Positions 36,901 through 43,366 of a DNA stretch of 64,000 bases are shown one piece after another. How positions within the stretch are numbered: position 1 is the first letter of the stretch; every line of letters begins with the position of its first letter. The DNA lies in contig OZ024874.1 of NCBI GenBank assembly GCA_964017185.1, positions 52,914,856-52,978,855 on the forward strand, read 5' to 3'. A program made the translations under genes and the position numbers. The notes under the pieces are model-generated. The model did no database searches, was not told where the DNA came from, and saw nothing but the letters and a program-made list of their open reading frames with translations. The DNA is from Rugalucina vietnamica (lineage: Eukaryota; Mollusca; Bivalvia; Lucinida; Lucinidae).

Positions 36901-39900
36901 TTGCAAGCCAAAACTAAGGTCAAGACTGATGTGCTAGATGAGCTCCTCTATGCAGATGATATGGATAAGAATGCCAACACAGAGGCAAAAATGCAAAGAG
37001 CCATGGATCAAGTCTCACAGTCATGTGATAACTATGATCTCACAATCAGCACAAAAAAGACAGAGGTTGTACACCAACCAGCCCCCGGAAAACCATATAA
37101 TGAACCAACCATCACTGTGAATGGGCAAAAACTGAAAGTTGTTGACAAGTTCACCTACCTGGGAAGCACTCTCTCCAGAGCAGTGCATATTGATGATGAG
37201 ATCACTGCCAGAATTGCAAAAGCTAGTGTGGCATTCGGAAGACTCCGTGCAAATGTCTGGGAGCGAAATGGAATCAAGCTTGACACCAAGCTGAAAGTCT
37301 ACAAGGCTGTGGTGCTGCCAACCCTCTTGTATGCATGTGAGACCTGGACAGTATACCAACGCCATGCAAAGAGACTTAACCATTTCCACTTAAGCTGTTT
37401 GAGAAAGTTGTTAAAAATCAAGTGGCAGGACAAGATTCCAGACACAGAGGTCCTGAGGAAAGCAGGGATGCAAAGCATGCATACAGTCTTAAAGCTAGCA
37501 CAGCTAAGATGGACTGGCCATGTTATAAGAATGCCTGATGCGCGACTTCCAAAGAAAGTTTTCTATGGAGAACTACAGGAGGGAAAGCGCTCTCAAGGTG
37601 GCCAGAAGAAACGCTACAAAGACACCCTCAAAGCCTCTCTGAAGGATTTCGAAATACCAATGGGGTCCTGGGAACAGACTGCACAGGAGCGATCAAAGTG
37701 GCGAGGTCTCATCAACAAAGGGGCAGCTCTCTATGAAAAGAAGAGAATCTGTGAAGCTGAAAGAAAGCGAAGAGAGCGCAAAGCCAAAACAAATGTGCCA
37801 CCAGCAGACTCTATGACATTGACTTGCTCTACTTGCAACCGACAGTTTAGAGCCAGAATTGGCCTAGTCAGCCATCAAAGAACTCACCAGCACACATCAG
37901 CACTATTCAAGAAATAATGATGGTCTTTCTCATTAGTGAGAGACGAACTATCATTTTCGTGAAACATATTTGTGAAATGAAGATCTAATTAAAAATAACT
38001 TAAAGACAGGGTTTCTGTGCCCCGGGGGTCAAAATACAGGTGAAACACAGGTAATCAATTATTGATTTTTTGGTGACAGGAATAAGCCATTCACATTACT
38101 GTATTTAGGACTATATATCATCTATTGGCTGATATTTGATGTGAATGGTCTGAAGTATAGTGAGAAAATGACAACTGAATGCTAATCCCCTTTATATAGT
38201 CCAGCCCTTATAGTCCAGCCCTGTCTTTAAGCTTATGAATTTTGAAGAACATTTTAATAGGACATTGATTTAGTTTTTCTACGCTCAACAGTGTCGCTTT
38301 TATATTTAAAACTATTGTACTCACCATTATAATTCTGCTAGTTCCGATCTTCAGAATGTGGAACTCCGCCCTTCTTGCTTAACGGTGATTTTACCTTGCC
38401 CACTGGGACACAATATGGAGCCACCGCAGTCTACACCTGTACCACAGGGTTCGGTCTTGTCGGCTCGGCCACTGTCGTGTGCCTGGAAACTGGAGATTGG
38501 GACACTTTGCCAAGCTGCAGCGCAGGTAAGGCATTTTAACCATGATTTCAACCGATGAAATCGAAAATTAAAAGGTCATCAGTTAAAGACAAAACACATT
38601 CCCACACTCCCAATTATCTTATTTTGAAGCAGCATGTGTAACAATACAAATATCCAACTGTCTCGTTGTGTTGTTCCTAATGTGTTATTTATGTTTTGTT
38701 TTACCTCTTTACTGCAAGTGTATGATATCTCCTTTAATTTGAATGTAGATTGTGGTACACCAGCAAGCATTGAGAATGGGGTTTATACCAACCCCACCAG
38801 CACTTTGGTAGGCTCTGAAGTGACATACTCCTGTAACTCTGGCTACTCTATCGTTGGCAAGGCAACGGTCACGTGTCAGAGCGATACAGGCACCTGGACT
38901 ACAGCACCTGGCTGTCAGCTAAGTATGCCATCATACAACTATGATTTTGGTTAAAGCATAGTTAAAGGTTAAATAATACTACAAACAATGCTACTTTAAT
39001 TGTATCACATTTTCCCCGAGTACCCCAACGTCCAATCAATTTTCAGAACAACCCTTGCATTTGTCCAATAAGAAATTTTTCAACCAAAATTCAAACTTTT
39101 GGAGACAGCATGTCATTCCAAGCCATATTGTACTACAGTGTTTAGCGGTACCGTAGCAAGCTTTCAAAGACGTATTGCTCAAACAAACTGCACTGTGACC
39201 TCAAAGTACAATCTCTCTGAATCTAGAAAGAGCCAAGTAACCAATACGAATTACATTTTATACATACAATGGATATTTTACTTGACTAGTGCCTGTGGCC
39301 ATGGGCCAGAGTTGTTTCATCGACAGCCAGTGTATCACTGATAAAGCCACATGTAGGTCGAACGGCCTCGGAGACACAACATGTCAGTGTGCCGCCACGG
39401 GACAAATATACGACTCGGACACAGATGCTTGTCTGGCAGGTTGGTCATCCTTTCAGAGTTTGTTTATTCAGAGCTAGAGTTACTAGCTACATACAAAAGT
39501 AAAGTAGGAATAGTATTTACTGGCAGTAAAAATCAGGAGCTTTTAGGCTATAATTCCAAAATGATATTATTTTGTAAATATGTTTAATTGATATAGCGTT
39601 TCAGATTCTTATAGACTTTAAAACTGATGTTTAAACATATTTTACTTTTGAAAATACAATATATTGTGTACTGATAAAATGGACTCGCTACTTTGTGCGA
39701 TGCCTTTTTTTTTTTTTTATCTCACAGAAGCATAATGTAGTATTCATTTTTACGTTTTGGCACTTTTATAAAGATTGTGGATTGTTGACAAGTCCGACCA
39801 ATGGGAAAGTAACTCTTCCTGAAGTGACGTCTGAAGGTCAGACAGCCGTCTATTCTTGCAATGTGGGATTCGCACTGAATGACGTCACTAAAGAAATCAG

Positions 39901-42900
39901 AGAATGTTTGTCTACTGGAGAATGGAGTTTGTCTGCACCCCTTTGTGTTGTCGGTGGGTATACATTTCTTTTTTCTTATCATTATCAAGTCGAGATGGCT
40001 ATATGTAAATAATTTTAAATAAAAATTGTGCTAAAACGGCAATCGTATTTTTTGTCGAGGATATACTTTGTGGGCGCAAAGCTGTATTTTTCGTACAGCC
40101 AGTGTCAAATGCATGTGCAACTCAGATATCTTAACTTTATCTTAAGTAGTGTAACCGTTAAGTAATCAATGTTTGCAGGTTGCCCCGACCCTATGCCCCC
40201 CGTCCACGGAACAGCCGACGTCAGTGCGGGTCGGGCTGCTGGGGACACAGTGACATACGGTTGTGATGCGGGATATCGGCTTGTCGGAGAACTAACACGG
40301 GAATGTCGGGATGATACCGTCTGGAGCGGGAACGATCCAGTTTGCCATATTGGTAAGGCTTTATATGGAACACCAGATTAGACTGCCTGTACAATGTACA
40401 TTTACTTCGGGTACCGAGGAAATAACGAAAACGAATGAAAAGTTCTTGCCTTATCTTAATCGATTGTCTGTGCAATTCAACTGTGTTACTCCCTTTACTG
40501 ACACTTTTTCAACTGGCGCCGTTGTCGTTTGATTACTGTTGATGGTGGTAGCGACTACATCGGTATTTAGCCTGACAGAACAACATGTCAGTTAAGTCCC
40601 GGTCCCACTGCGCTTAAGATTGCTTAAGATCGGTATATACGATTGTCTTAATATTAATTTAGGGGTCATTTCTTTGACCCCGATATGCAAATTAAGAAAG
40701 TAGAGACACGTTCGAAAACTGTTTTACAAATTTTGCATACGCAGTCTTATCAATAACCTTATGAATAGACAGTCGAGGTTGTCCATAATACACTAGTTTA
40801 ATGGGAATGGATGCATGAAGGAATTACTGATTTACAAGCTGAAAATCGAGTAGGAAATTAAGAAGTTATTGAAATTTTAGTTTTTGACTGGCAAAGTCAA
40901 ACAAATTCAACTAAACTGTAACACAAGAACCATTATCAAATTCTATTATTTGAGCCTGTGCATGAGAAAACCAACAATTTGCATAGGCGAAAACAAAGCC
41001 GCAGATCAGCTTCGCGGTAACCGCGAAGCTGATCAGCGCCTTTGTTTTCGCTACACGGATAGAACAATCCCTCTCCTACTTAAATACAAAATTTCAAGCC
41101 TCTAACCATCTTCTGTGACTGAACAGGCCAGTTTTTGTCGGACCTGTTCGGAACCCAAATTGTTGGTTTTCTCATGCACAGGCTCGTAATTATTCCCAAC
41201 TCATTTCAGAATGTCCGATACTATCCTCAATAGAGGACGGCAAAGTTGACCTATCCGGTGGTTACTGGGAGGGCTCCATTGCTACCTACATCTGTGACAA
41301 GGACTATGCCTTGGTCGGGACCTCTACTAGAACTTGCCAGAGTACGGGGAAATGGAACGGTGTGGTGCCTACATGCATATTTGGTAGGTATTCGTGATAA
41401 CGATCACTCGAGATGTTTGATTCTCGATTTTCGTCGCCGATATTTGGGCAATTTCCCCCGCCACCCCGTTGGCCGTTATAGGAATGCTAATACTCAGTGT
41501 TATTTTGGACTTCCTTATAATTTGCATCTAAATCTATAAGCTAAATGTCCATTTATATTGTCTGTTTGTCGTTGATATTCCCGGCTGCCTTAGACTGCTG
41601 ATTTTGATAGTGATCGTGGACATCCTGATTATTGACTTCTGTATCTATTGGCCCTATTTGAATATGAAATCTTCTGTATTTTAGGTATTTTTCAGCAATA
41701 TTTCTCGCTGTCCCACCCGCCGTGATAGGACTGCCATTTTTAATTTGTGTGGTCACCATTTGATAAATGGCTTTTGTGTCAACCTGCCCCGATTGATCGT
41801 AAAACTCCGCGTTTTCTGTATTTTTCAGCAATATTCCCTGCAGCCCTACTGGCCGTTATAGGATTGCTGATATTCATTGTGATTGTCGACATCCTGATAA
41901 TTGGCTTCTGTATCTACCTGAGATACAAAAAGAACAAAAAGAAGAAGAACGTAAGTGGTCATTTGCCTATTATGTAAAATATACTATCATTATATTAGAT
42001 AAACGTTATAGAGAGCAATCTTCATCATAAATAGTTTAGGAGATCAAGAGTAAGAATTATAGTAATGTTGAAATAAATAAAGATTATAGATACAGTACCT
42101 CTAATTTATGTGTCTTTGAGATTAATGCGGGGAACTTTTTACACAATTTCTACGTTTGAATTCATTTTTTTTTTTTTGTTTTTATTGGGTCCATCTTAAT
42201 TTCGTCGACAATTTGGTCAATGTTTTACATTTCAATATCCAATTCTTGCTCTCGTTCGTCAGGTTATTTTAAGATTTTATGTCAAAACATTCCTGTTTCG
42301 TAGCCTGTTCCATTTCCCGAATACATACGTATGTTCAGGTGGGACACAAGATAAGGTATTATATGCATATCTGTATGTTTATAGCGCCAACAAGAGCAAG
42401 ACTTTGATGACATAGGAGAGCAGCATGATGAAGAGAAATATCCAATGACAGACTATGACGACGAAAAACCCCTTGAGAAAATGGAAAACGGAATCCCACC
42501 TTCATCCCTAATAACCTCCGGTCCAATGAGAGCCTCTTTCAAGAAACAGAGAAACTCTAAAGTCGCTCCCGAAGACGCCAATAAGAAAATGGCACAGATG
42601 CAACCCAAGAAACCCCCGGTCCCGAAGTTGGATAAGTCAGGGGTAAATATCAGCAAAGGTGGTGTCCCAAAACCGAAGCCACTACCGAAGGGCGCTTACA
42701 AGAACACGAAACCATTTGGACCGAAAGTGTATGGACCCGAGCCGATAAAGTTTAAGAATGAGACGATCCCCTTTGTGCCGCTGGAGACATCTGAACCCCC
42801 ACCTAGCACTCTCCAACAGCAGATTGCTGATGAACTGAAAGAGGAAAAGGTCGCGGACGTTGATAAACTTCTGAAAGAGGGAGGCTACACTTCTGAAACT

Positions 42901-43215
42901 AGCGATCGCAAGAATACCAAAAAGCCGATCGAAGAAGATCTAATATCCATTGATCACCTGACCAACCCGGTTTTTAACATGGATGAAAAAGTCGTCATGA
43001 TGGACTACGATGCGCATAACCGGAAGCCGATCACAAAGCTAGAGGATACGGAAGACACGTTTAAAGGCCGGATACAGTTGCCGAAAGGACCGGAGAAATC
43101 TATGGTATCCGAGAGCGAGGGCGAACAACGGAATATGTCAGAAGAGGCGCGCAAACACATGAAAACGACGATGTCAGCATATTCACCGGCACCCGTTCCA
43201 AAATGGAACTACTAA
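13775..43215 (+). CDS. G2: type I membrane receptor with EGF and 18 CCP domains
   Basis: 25 exons: 13775-13862, 15523-15660, 16185-16364, 16935-17072, 18380-18559, 20001-20144, 20608-20784, 21615-21788, 23096-23275, 25627-25791, 26540-26713, 28206-28382, 28808-28984, 31988-32164, 32417-32599, 32878-33054, 33420-33593, 38355-38525, 38749-38922, 39290-39439, 39774-39953, 40179-40352, 41210-41383, 41829-41950, 42385-43215. They sum to 4779 nt, an open 1592-residue frame. Order: signal peptide; EGF-CCP-EGF-CCP-EGF; 13 CCPs; a six-Cys module; 3 CCPs; transmembrane helix; 276-residue tail. All extracellular junctions are phase 1; only the last intron is phase 0. Known CCP/EGF membrane proteins act in complement control, adhesion or recognition; a recognition receptor is inferred. 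Alternative splicing could change the domain number. The model is read by eye without transcripts, so skipped or missed exons are possible. Confidence 0.85.
14318..14448 (+). repeat. Possible LINE 3' tail ending in (ACTT)n
   Basis: GAGGGCCTCGGGGAAGATTGG..CTCTTTAAATAAAGAAATTATTT followed by an ACTT run resembles the 3' end of a non-LTR element: a conserved GC-rich block, an A/T-rich end and a simple tail. No coding part is present here. Low certainty on family. Confidence 0.5.
14646..15503 (+). mobile_element. Hairpin MITE family A, copy A7, split by an insertion
   Basis: Left part 14646-14778, right part 15397-15503. The palindrome arms are of the TGTGCAGT / ACTGCACA type. The two parts join to a normal-length copy when 14779-15396 is removed together with one TTA. 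The right end lies only 20 nt from the acceptor of G2 exon 2. Confidence 0.88.
14779..15396. mobile_element. 618-bp TIR element nested in MITE A7, TTA duplication
   Basis: Ends AGCCCGTCTCACACAGAACA and, inverted, AGGCCGTCTCACACAGAACA (one mismatch in 20). TTA flanks both ends, and removing the element plus one TTA restores the MITE at consensus length. The inside is packed with CCGTATA, CCGTGTA and ATCGTA variants. A 3-bp TTA duplication points to PIF/Harbinger-type insertion; no transposase is present, so it is non-autonomous. Confidence 0.85.
15523..15660 (+). CDS. G2 exon 2: EGF-like domain
   Basis: Phase 1-1, 46 codons. Six Cys spaced C-x5-C-x7-C-x8-C-x-C-x11-C, typical of EGF-like domains (CTDVGEC, VEC, QCLC, TNC). 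The exon is bracketed by MITE A7 (plus) 20 nt upstream and MITE A8 (minus) a few nt past the donor GTATGT. Confidence 0.88.
15668..15900 (-). mobile_element. Hairpin MITE family A, copy A8
   Basis: Minus copy inserted a few nt behind the donor of exon 2. The paralogous, uninterrupted site at 17727-17750 (GTATGTAACTTGTGCTCTGAT) shows the empty state; TATGTA occurs on both sides of the insert, consistent with a short target duplication. Confidence 0.9.
16185..16364 (+). CDS. G2 exon 3: CCP domain
   Basis: Phase 1-1, 60 codons, DCGGLTDPADG start, four Cys, core FNCDPGFRLTG, Trp in GFWSG. Near-identical to exon 5 (three residue differences), a product of the local segmental duplication. Confidence 0.93.
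16733..16786. repeat. ATAGCCCCAGAT hairpin
   Basis: Inverted pair ATAGCCCCAGAT / ATCTGGGGCTAT separated by about 28 nt in intron 3. Not seen in the duplicated intron at 18560-20000. Probably a small MITE remnant. Confidence 0.55.
16935..17072 (+). CDS. G2 exon 4: EGF-like domain
   Basis: Phase 1-1, 46 codons; first codon completed by the A left by exon 3. Six Cys (ITCTDVNDC, VEC, QCLC, TTC). Paralogue of exon 6, which has two extra residues (Ala-Ala). A 26-bp direct repeat (ATTCGCACTCGCTAAAATAT..) lies just downstream at about 17090-17142. Confidence 0.88.
17299..17502 (-). mobile_element. tRNA-derived SINE with 14-bp target duplication
   Basis: On the minus strand: head with A-box TGGCGTAGTGG (near 17481-17491) and B-box GGTTCGAACCC (near 17440), body with GTGTCCTTGAGCAAGGCAC, tail GTTAAGCCTCAACACAAAC then CAAACAAA. 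TTACCTTTGGCGTT occurs directly at 17285-17298 and 17503-17516. By memory the body resembles the conserved central domain of bivalve SINEs. It lies in intron 4. Confidence 0.88.
17663..17726 (+). pseudogene. G2 relic exon: 3' half of an EGF-like domain
   Basis: Matches the last 21 codons of exon 2 (GLQCLCLTGYSAT..TCDPV) with an intact GTATGT donor, but the 5' half with the first three Cys and the acceptor is gone. Its upstream edge carries a 32-bp direct duplication (TCTTTAAATCTCGTTGG.. at about 17619 and 17648). Left out of the gene model. Confidence 0.8.
18380..18559 (+). CDS. G2 exon 5: CCP domain (duplicate of exon 3)
   Basis: Phase 1-1, 60 codons, DCGGLTDPPDG start, core FNCDPGFRLTG. Near-identical to exon 3, which suggests recent duplication or gene conversion. 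Confidence 0.93.
18834..19868. mobile_element. 1.0-kb AT-rich TIR element in intron 5
   Basis: Ends TCAAAAGAAGTTATTCACCA (from 18836) and, inverted, ACAAAAGAAGTTTTGCACCA (19845-19866). The paralogous intron 3 runs straight from the TTGCA..TTT context to TTTTACTT..GTTATA..GTTG without it, giving an empty site. No transposase open frame; class II non-autonomous by structure. Confidence 0.72.
20001..20144 (+). CDS. G2 exon 6: EGF-like domain
   Basis: Phase 1-1, 48 codons. Six Cys (STCTDVNDC, VEC, QCLC, TTC). Same as exon 4 except two inserted Ala and two other changes. Donor GTAAGT. Confidence 0.88.
20430..20606 (-). repeat. Decayed SINE abutting G2 exon 7
   Basis: Diverged match to the SINE at 17299-17502: CCAGTCAATAATTTTTCAA..GTCGGTACG, then GGTTCGATTCCC (B-box, inverted) and GTCAGTAGACCACCAC. 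Its tRNA end runs up to the acceptor of exon 7, so the polypyrimidine and acceptor region of that exon may derive from the SINE. Confidence 0.6.
20608..20784 (+). CDS. G2 exon 7: CCP domain
   Basis: Phase 1-1, 59 codons. DCGDLTAPTDG start, core FNCDTGHTRSG, Trp in GTWSGANPTC. Donor GTTAGT. Confidence 0.92.
20881..20931. repeat. Twin perfect 20-bp palindromes
   Basis: TATTTTCACATGTGAAAATA occurs at 20881-20900 and again at 20912-20931, period 31. Each is a perfect palindrome around CACATGTG. In intron 7. Function unknown. Confidence 0.9.
21131..21276. repeat. 146-bp near-palindrome (foldback MITE)
   Basis: ATTCAAGTTTTTG..GTGAATATGA..TTTATTTCAT..GTGAAGTGAAAAA is mirrored by TTTTTCACTTCAC..ATGAAATAAA..TCATATTCAC..CAAAAACTTGAAT around GTGCCTTCGGCAC. 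Foldback-type repeat in intron 7, no coding. Confidence 0.85.
21615..21788 (+). CDS. G2 exon 8: CCP domain
   Basis: Phase 1-1, 58 codons. DCGVLNNPTSG start, core YTCDTGYNMIG, Trp in GTWEAAPTC. Ends with A before GTAAGT, so exon 9 begins with Thr. Intron 8 (21789-23095) is AT-rich with no recognisable element. Confidence 0.93.
23096..23275 (+). CDS. G2 exon 9: CCP domain
   Basis: Phase 1-1, 60 codons. Starts TCPVINNPAAG (Thr in place of the usual Asp, no Gly after Cys), core FSCNTGYNLNG, Trp in GDWSGTADPTC. Confidence 0.92.
24123..25373. mobile_element. 1.25-kb TIR-bounded element in intron 9
   Basis: GGGTTGGGATTTAAGTTCGT..AGACTTT (24126-24153) is inverted at 25343-25370, about 28 bp with at most one mismatch; the ends extend to ACG(T/A)GGG. 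It contains MITE A9. No clean target duplication and no transposase seen. The rest of intron 9 holds nothing that I recognise. Confidence 0.7.
24786..25023 (+). mobile_element. Hairpin MITE family A, copy A9
   Basis: Full-length plus copy, TATGAGCCGC to GCGGCTCATA. The palindrome arms are of the TGTGCAGT / ACTGCACA type, as in A7. Nested in the TIR element at 24123-25373. Confidence 0.92.
25627..25791 (+). CDS. G2 exon 10: CCP domain of the short GYSGGG type
   Basis: Phase 1-1, 55 codons. DCGDPGIAQSSG start, VSCNTGYSGGG core, Trp in GAWDPVLTC. It resembles G1 and G3 exons more than its G2 neighbours: shorter, with GGG in place of the xxG-x-R-x-C pattern. Confidence 0.9.
26141..26486. mobile_element. 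340-bp TIR MITE family B, copy B1
   Basis: Left end GCAAATAGGTCACTGTATGG and the inverse of CATACAGTAACCTATTTGCC at the right. About 90 % alike by eye to 29911-30252 over the whole length. Non-coding, in intron 10. Confidence 0.82.
26540..26713 (+). CDS. G2 exon 11: CCP domain
   Basis: Phase 1-1, 58 codons. DCGSLAPPTDG start, core FSCNTGYTLQG, Trp in ATWDNAPPTC. The acceptor lies about 50 nt past MITE B1. Confidence 0.93.
26815..28046. mobile_element. 1.2-kb TIR element filled with TACGCGTA motifs
   Basis: Ends CTGCATATACAGTCCCGCTT..GCGTAAATGTACTC and, inverted, CTGCATGTACACTCCCGCTC..GCGTAAATGTACTC. The left 300 bp and right 260 bp are crowded with TACGCGTA, ACGCGTAA and TACGTGCG. The middle has no transposase. 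Non-autonomous by structure, in intron 11. GGAAT lies near both ends but does not give a clean target duplication. Confidence 0.8.
28206..28382 (+). CDS. G2 exon 12: CCP domain
   Basis: Phase 1-1, 59 codons. DCGTLADPPNG start, core FTCNTGYTMVG, Trp in EQWDNADPDC. Tandem twin of exon 13. Confidence 0.94.
28808..28984 (+). CDS. G2 exon 13: CCP domain (twin of exon 12)
   Basis: Phase 1-1, 59 codons. DCGTLANPPNG start, core FTCDMGYYMAG, Trp in EQWDNTDPQC. The TSTCQANEQWDN block is identical to that of exon 12. A 261-bp MITE begins 9 nt beyond the exon end. Confidence 0.94.
28994..29254. mobile_element. 261-bp MITE with ~52-bp inverted ends
   Basis: CAGGGCCCAGAATTACAATG (28994 on) is inverted at 29235-29254; the pairing continues through CTTAAC..AAGGT..CCTTAGTTAAGGTG. 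It can fold into one long hairpin. It starts 9 nt after the exon 13 splice donor, so intron 13 begins with it. No clean target duplication. Confidence 0.85.
29911..30252. mobile_element. 340-bp TIR MITE family B, copy B2
   Basis: ATAATTCGGCAAATAGGTCA to the inverse of TGACCGATTTGCCCAATTAT; second full copy of the family at 26141-26486, same orientation, in intron 13. Confidence 0.85.
30567..31893. mobile_element. 1.3-kb element with TATACCCCCGGC inverted ends and ~185-bp tandem units
   Basis: TATACCCCCGGC (30567-30578) is inverted at 31882-31893. Inside: a 52-nt poly(A) tract, then about four units of roughly 185 bp between 31070 and 31790 (GGTGACCTAGATTTTGAACT.., CTAGCCCCACCCC.., GGGGTCCGAACTC..), then an AACG-rich run (about 31790-31850). 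Non-coding dispersed repeat in intron 13. Confidence 0.75.
30874..30925. repeat. 52-nt poly(A) tract
   Basis: Uninterrupted run of A within the element at 30567-31893. Its length may be unreliable in assembly. Confidence 0.95.
31988..32164 (+). CDS. G2 exon 14: CCP domain
   Basis: Phase 1-1, 59 codons. DCGTLGPPANGG start, core FTCDPGYDLNG, Trp in GSWSDADPTC. Confidence 0.94.
32417..32599 (+). CDS. G2 exon 15: CCP domain
   Basis: Phase 1-1, 61 codons, the longest CCP in the gene. DCGQLVAPDNGG start, core FTCDPGYDLTG, Trp in GSWGGASPTC. Confidence 0.94.
32878..33054 (+). CDS. G2 exon 16: CCP domain
   Basis: Phase 1-1, 59 codons. DCGSLTAPTDG start, core YTCNTGYSLIG, Trp in GTWAGAPPAC. It contains no Met codon, so a Met-initiated open-frame scan would miss it. 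Splice sites are consensus (CCAG / GTAAAT). Confidence 0.93.
33420..33593 (+). CDS. G2 exon 17: CCP domain
   Basis: Phase 1-1, 58 codons. DCMTLTSPTNG start (Met replaces the usual Gly), core YTCDSGYDIVG, Trp in GLWSGEPPTC. Followed by the intron that holds the large LINE. Confidence 0.93.
33815..37951 (+). pseudogene. Non-LTR retrotransposon, near full length but inactivated (copy 2)
   Basis: About 900 bp of 5' sequence with a short upstream open frame (34081-34263), then an APE-type endonuclease (LLGDFNARVG, HLIDYVIV, DHRLVVS), linker, reverse transcriptase (AFDTVS, NGVKQGC, YADD near 36953-36964), basic tail and a C2H2 finger ending at 37917. Two lesions: the conserved Trp before NVRTL is TAG (34719-34721), and an A7 run at 36497-36503 adds one base, shifting the RT frame. 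The 21 nt and the reading frame lost in copy 1 are intact here. Clade RTE/CFDP2-like by resemblance, not certain. Inserted in the sense direction in G2 intron 17. No target duplication recognised. Confidence 0.9.
38355..38525 (+). CDS. G2 exon 18: CCP domain
   Basis: Phase 1-1, 57 codons. Starts ECGTPPFLLNG, core YTCTTGFGLVG, Trp in GDWDTLPSC. First exon after the LINE-bearing intron. Confidence 0.92.
38749..38922 (+). CDS. G2 exon 19: CCP domain
   Basis: Phase 1-1, 58 codons. DCGTPASIENG start, core YSCNSGYSIVG, Trp in GTWTTAPGC. Ends with A before GTATGC, so the next exon opens with an internal Met. Confidence 0.93.
39290..39439 (+). CDS. G2 exon 20: six-cysteine EGF/EB-like module
   Basis: Phase 1-1, 50 codons. 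Cys pattern C-x5-C-x6-C-x9-C-x-C-x13-C (GQSC, SQC, ATC, TCQC, DAC). Not a CCP and different in spacing from exons 2, 4 and 6. Closest to EB or EGF-like modules. The acceptor ACTAG/TGCC is less pyrimidine-rich than usual, so inclusion may be regulated. Confidence 0.75.
39774..39953 (+). CDS. G2 exon 21: CCP domain
   Basis: Phase 1-1, 60 codons. DCGLLTSPTNG start, core YSCNVGFALND, Trp in GEWSLSAPLC. The third Cys follows an unusual REC. Donor GTGGGT is weaker. Confidence 0.91.
40179..40352 (+). CDS. G2 exon 22: CCP domain
   Basis: Phase 1-1, 58 codons. Starts GCPDPMPPVHG, core YGCDAGYRLVG, Trp in TVWSGNDPVC. Higher GC than neighbouring exons. Confidence 0.93.
40951..41185 (+). mobile_element. 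Hairpin MITE family A, copy A10
   Basis: Full-length plus copy, TGAGCCTGTGCATGAG to CTCATGCACAGGCTC, palindrome arms TTCGCGGT / ACCGCGAA. Its end lies 24 nt before exon 23, so the branch site of intron 22 probably lies in or next to the MITE. Confidence 0.92.
41210..41383 (+). CDS. G2 exon 23: membrane-proximal CCP domain
   Basis: Phase 1-1, 58 codons. Starts ECPILSSIEDG, core YICDKDYALVG (Asp replaces the usual Gly before Tyr), Trp in GKWNGVVPTC. Joins directly to the transmembrane exon. Confidence 0.93.
41445..41790 (+). pseudogene. Three decayed tandem copies of the G2 transmembrane exon
   Basis: Units begin near 41449, 41574 and 41696 and align with exon 24 (41829) at spacings of about 125, 122 and 133 bp. 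Shared landmarks: CAATRTTYCC, GCCGTTATAGGA / GCCGTGATAGGA, GTSGACATCCTGAT and GCTTYTGTRTCWACCTG. Copy 3 keeps the TTTTTCAG acceptor but reaches a stop in frame after 20-odd codons and has no donor; copies 1 and 2 carry stops or indels and lack acceptors. Confidence 0.82.
41829..41950 (+). CDS. G2 exon 24: transmembrane segment
   Basis: Phase 1 to 0, 122 nt. About 27 hydrophobic residues from AALLAVIGLLIF to IIGFCIYL with an Asp in the middle (VIVDILI), followed by RYKKNKKKKKN, a typical basic stop-transfer. This orients the protein as type I, with the tail in the cytosol. A buried Asp is unusual and could pair with a basic residue of a partner protein. Confidence 0.93.
42385..43215 (+). CDS. 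G2 exon 25: cytoplasmic tail and stop
   Basis: Phase 0 acceptor TTTATAG, 276 codons plus TAA. Opens with an acidic stretch (QDFDDIGEQHDEEK), then Pro/Lys-rich segments (KKPPVPKLDK, PKPKPLPKG), an acidic Glu/Lys part that may be helical (ADELKEEKVADVDKLLKEGG), NPVF, DYDAHNRKP and a C-terminal PVPKWNY. No kinase, TIR, death or ITIM/ITAM motif recognised. The Pro-rich segments could bind SH3-type partners. No known family recognised. Confidence 0.9.
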   Translation, partial: RQQEQDFDDIGEQHDEEKYPMTDYDDEKPLEKMENGIPPSSLITSGPMRASFKKQRNSKVAPEDANKKMAQMQPKKPPVPKLDKSGVNISKGGVPKPKPLPKGAYKNTKPFGPKVYGPEPIKFKNETIPFVPLETSEPPPSTLQQQIADELKEEKVADVDKLLKEGGYTSETSDRKNTKKPIEEDLISIDHLTNPVFNMDEKVVMMDYDAHNRKPITKLEDTEDTFKGRIQLPKGPEKSMVSESEGEQRNMSEEARKHMKTTMSAYSPAPVPKWNY

Positions 43216-43366
43216 GAGCAGTTAAACTCTTCATAAATTGATTTATAAATTAGTTATAAAGATATGTTTTTGAATCACTACTTCTTTGTGGAAAATATAT
43301 TCACTTCTCATGATATAATTGTGTCAACTATATTATGTCAAGTCGTAATACTAAAGACGTGCTGAC

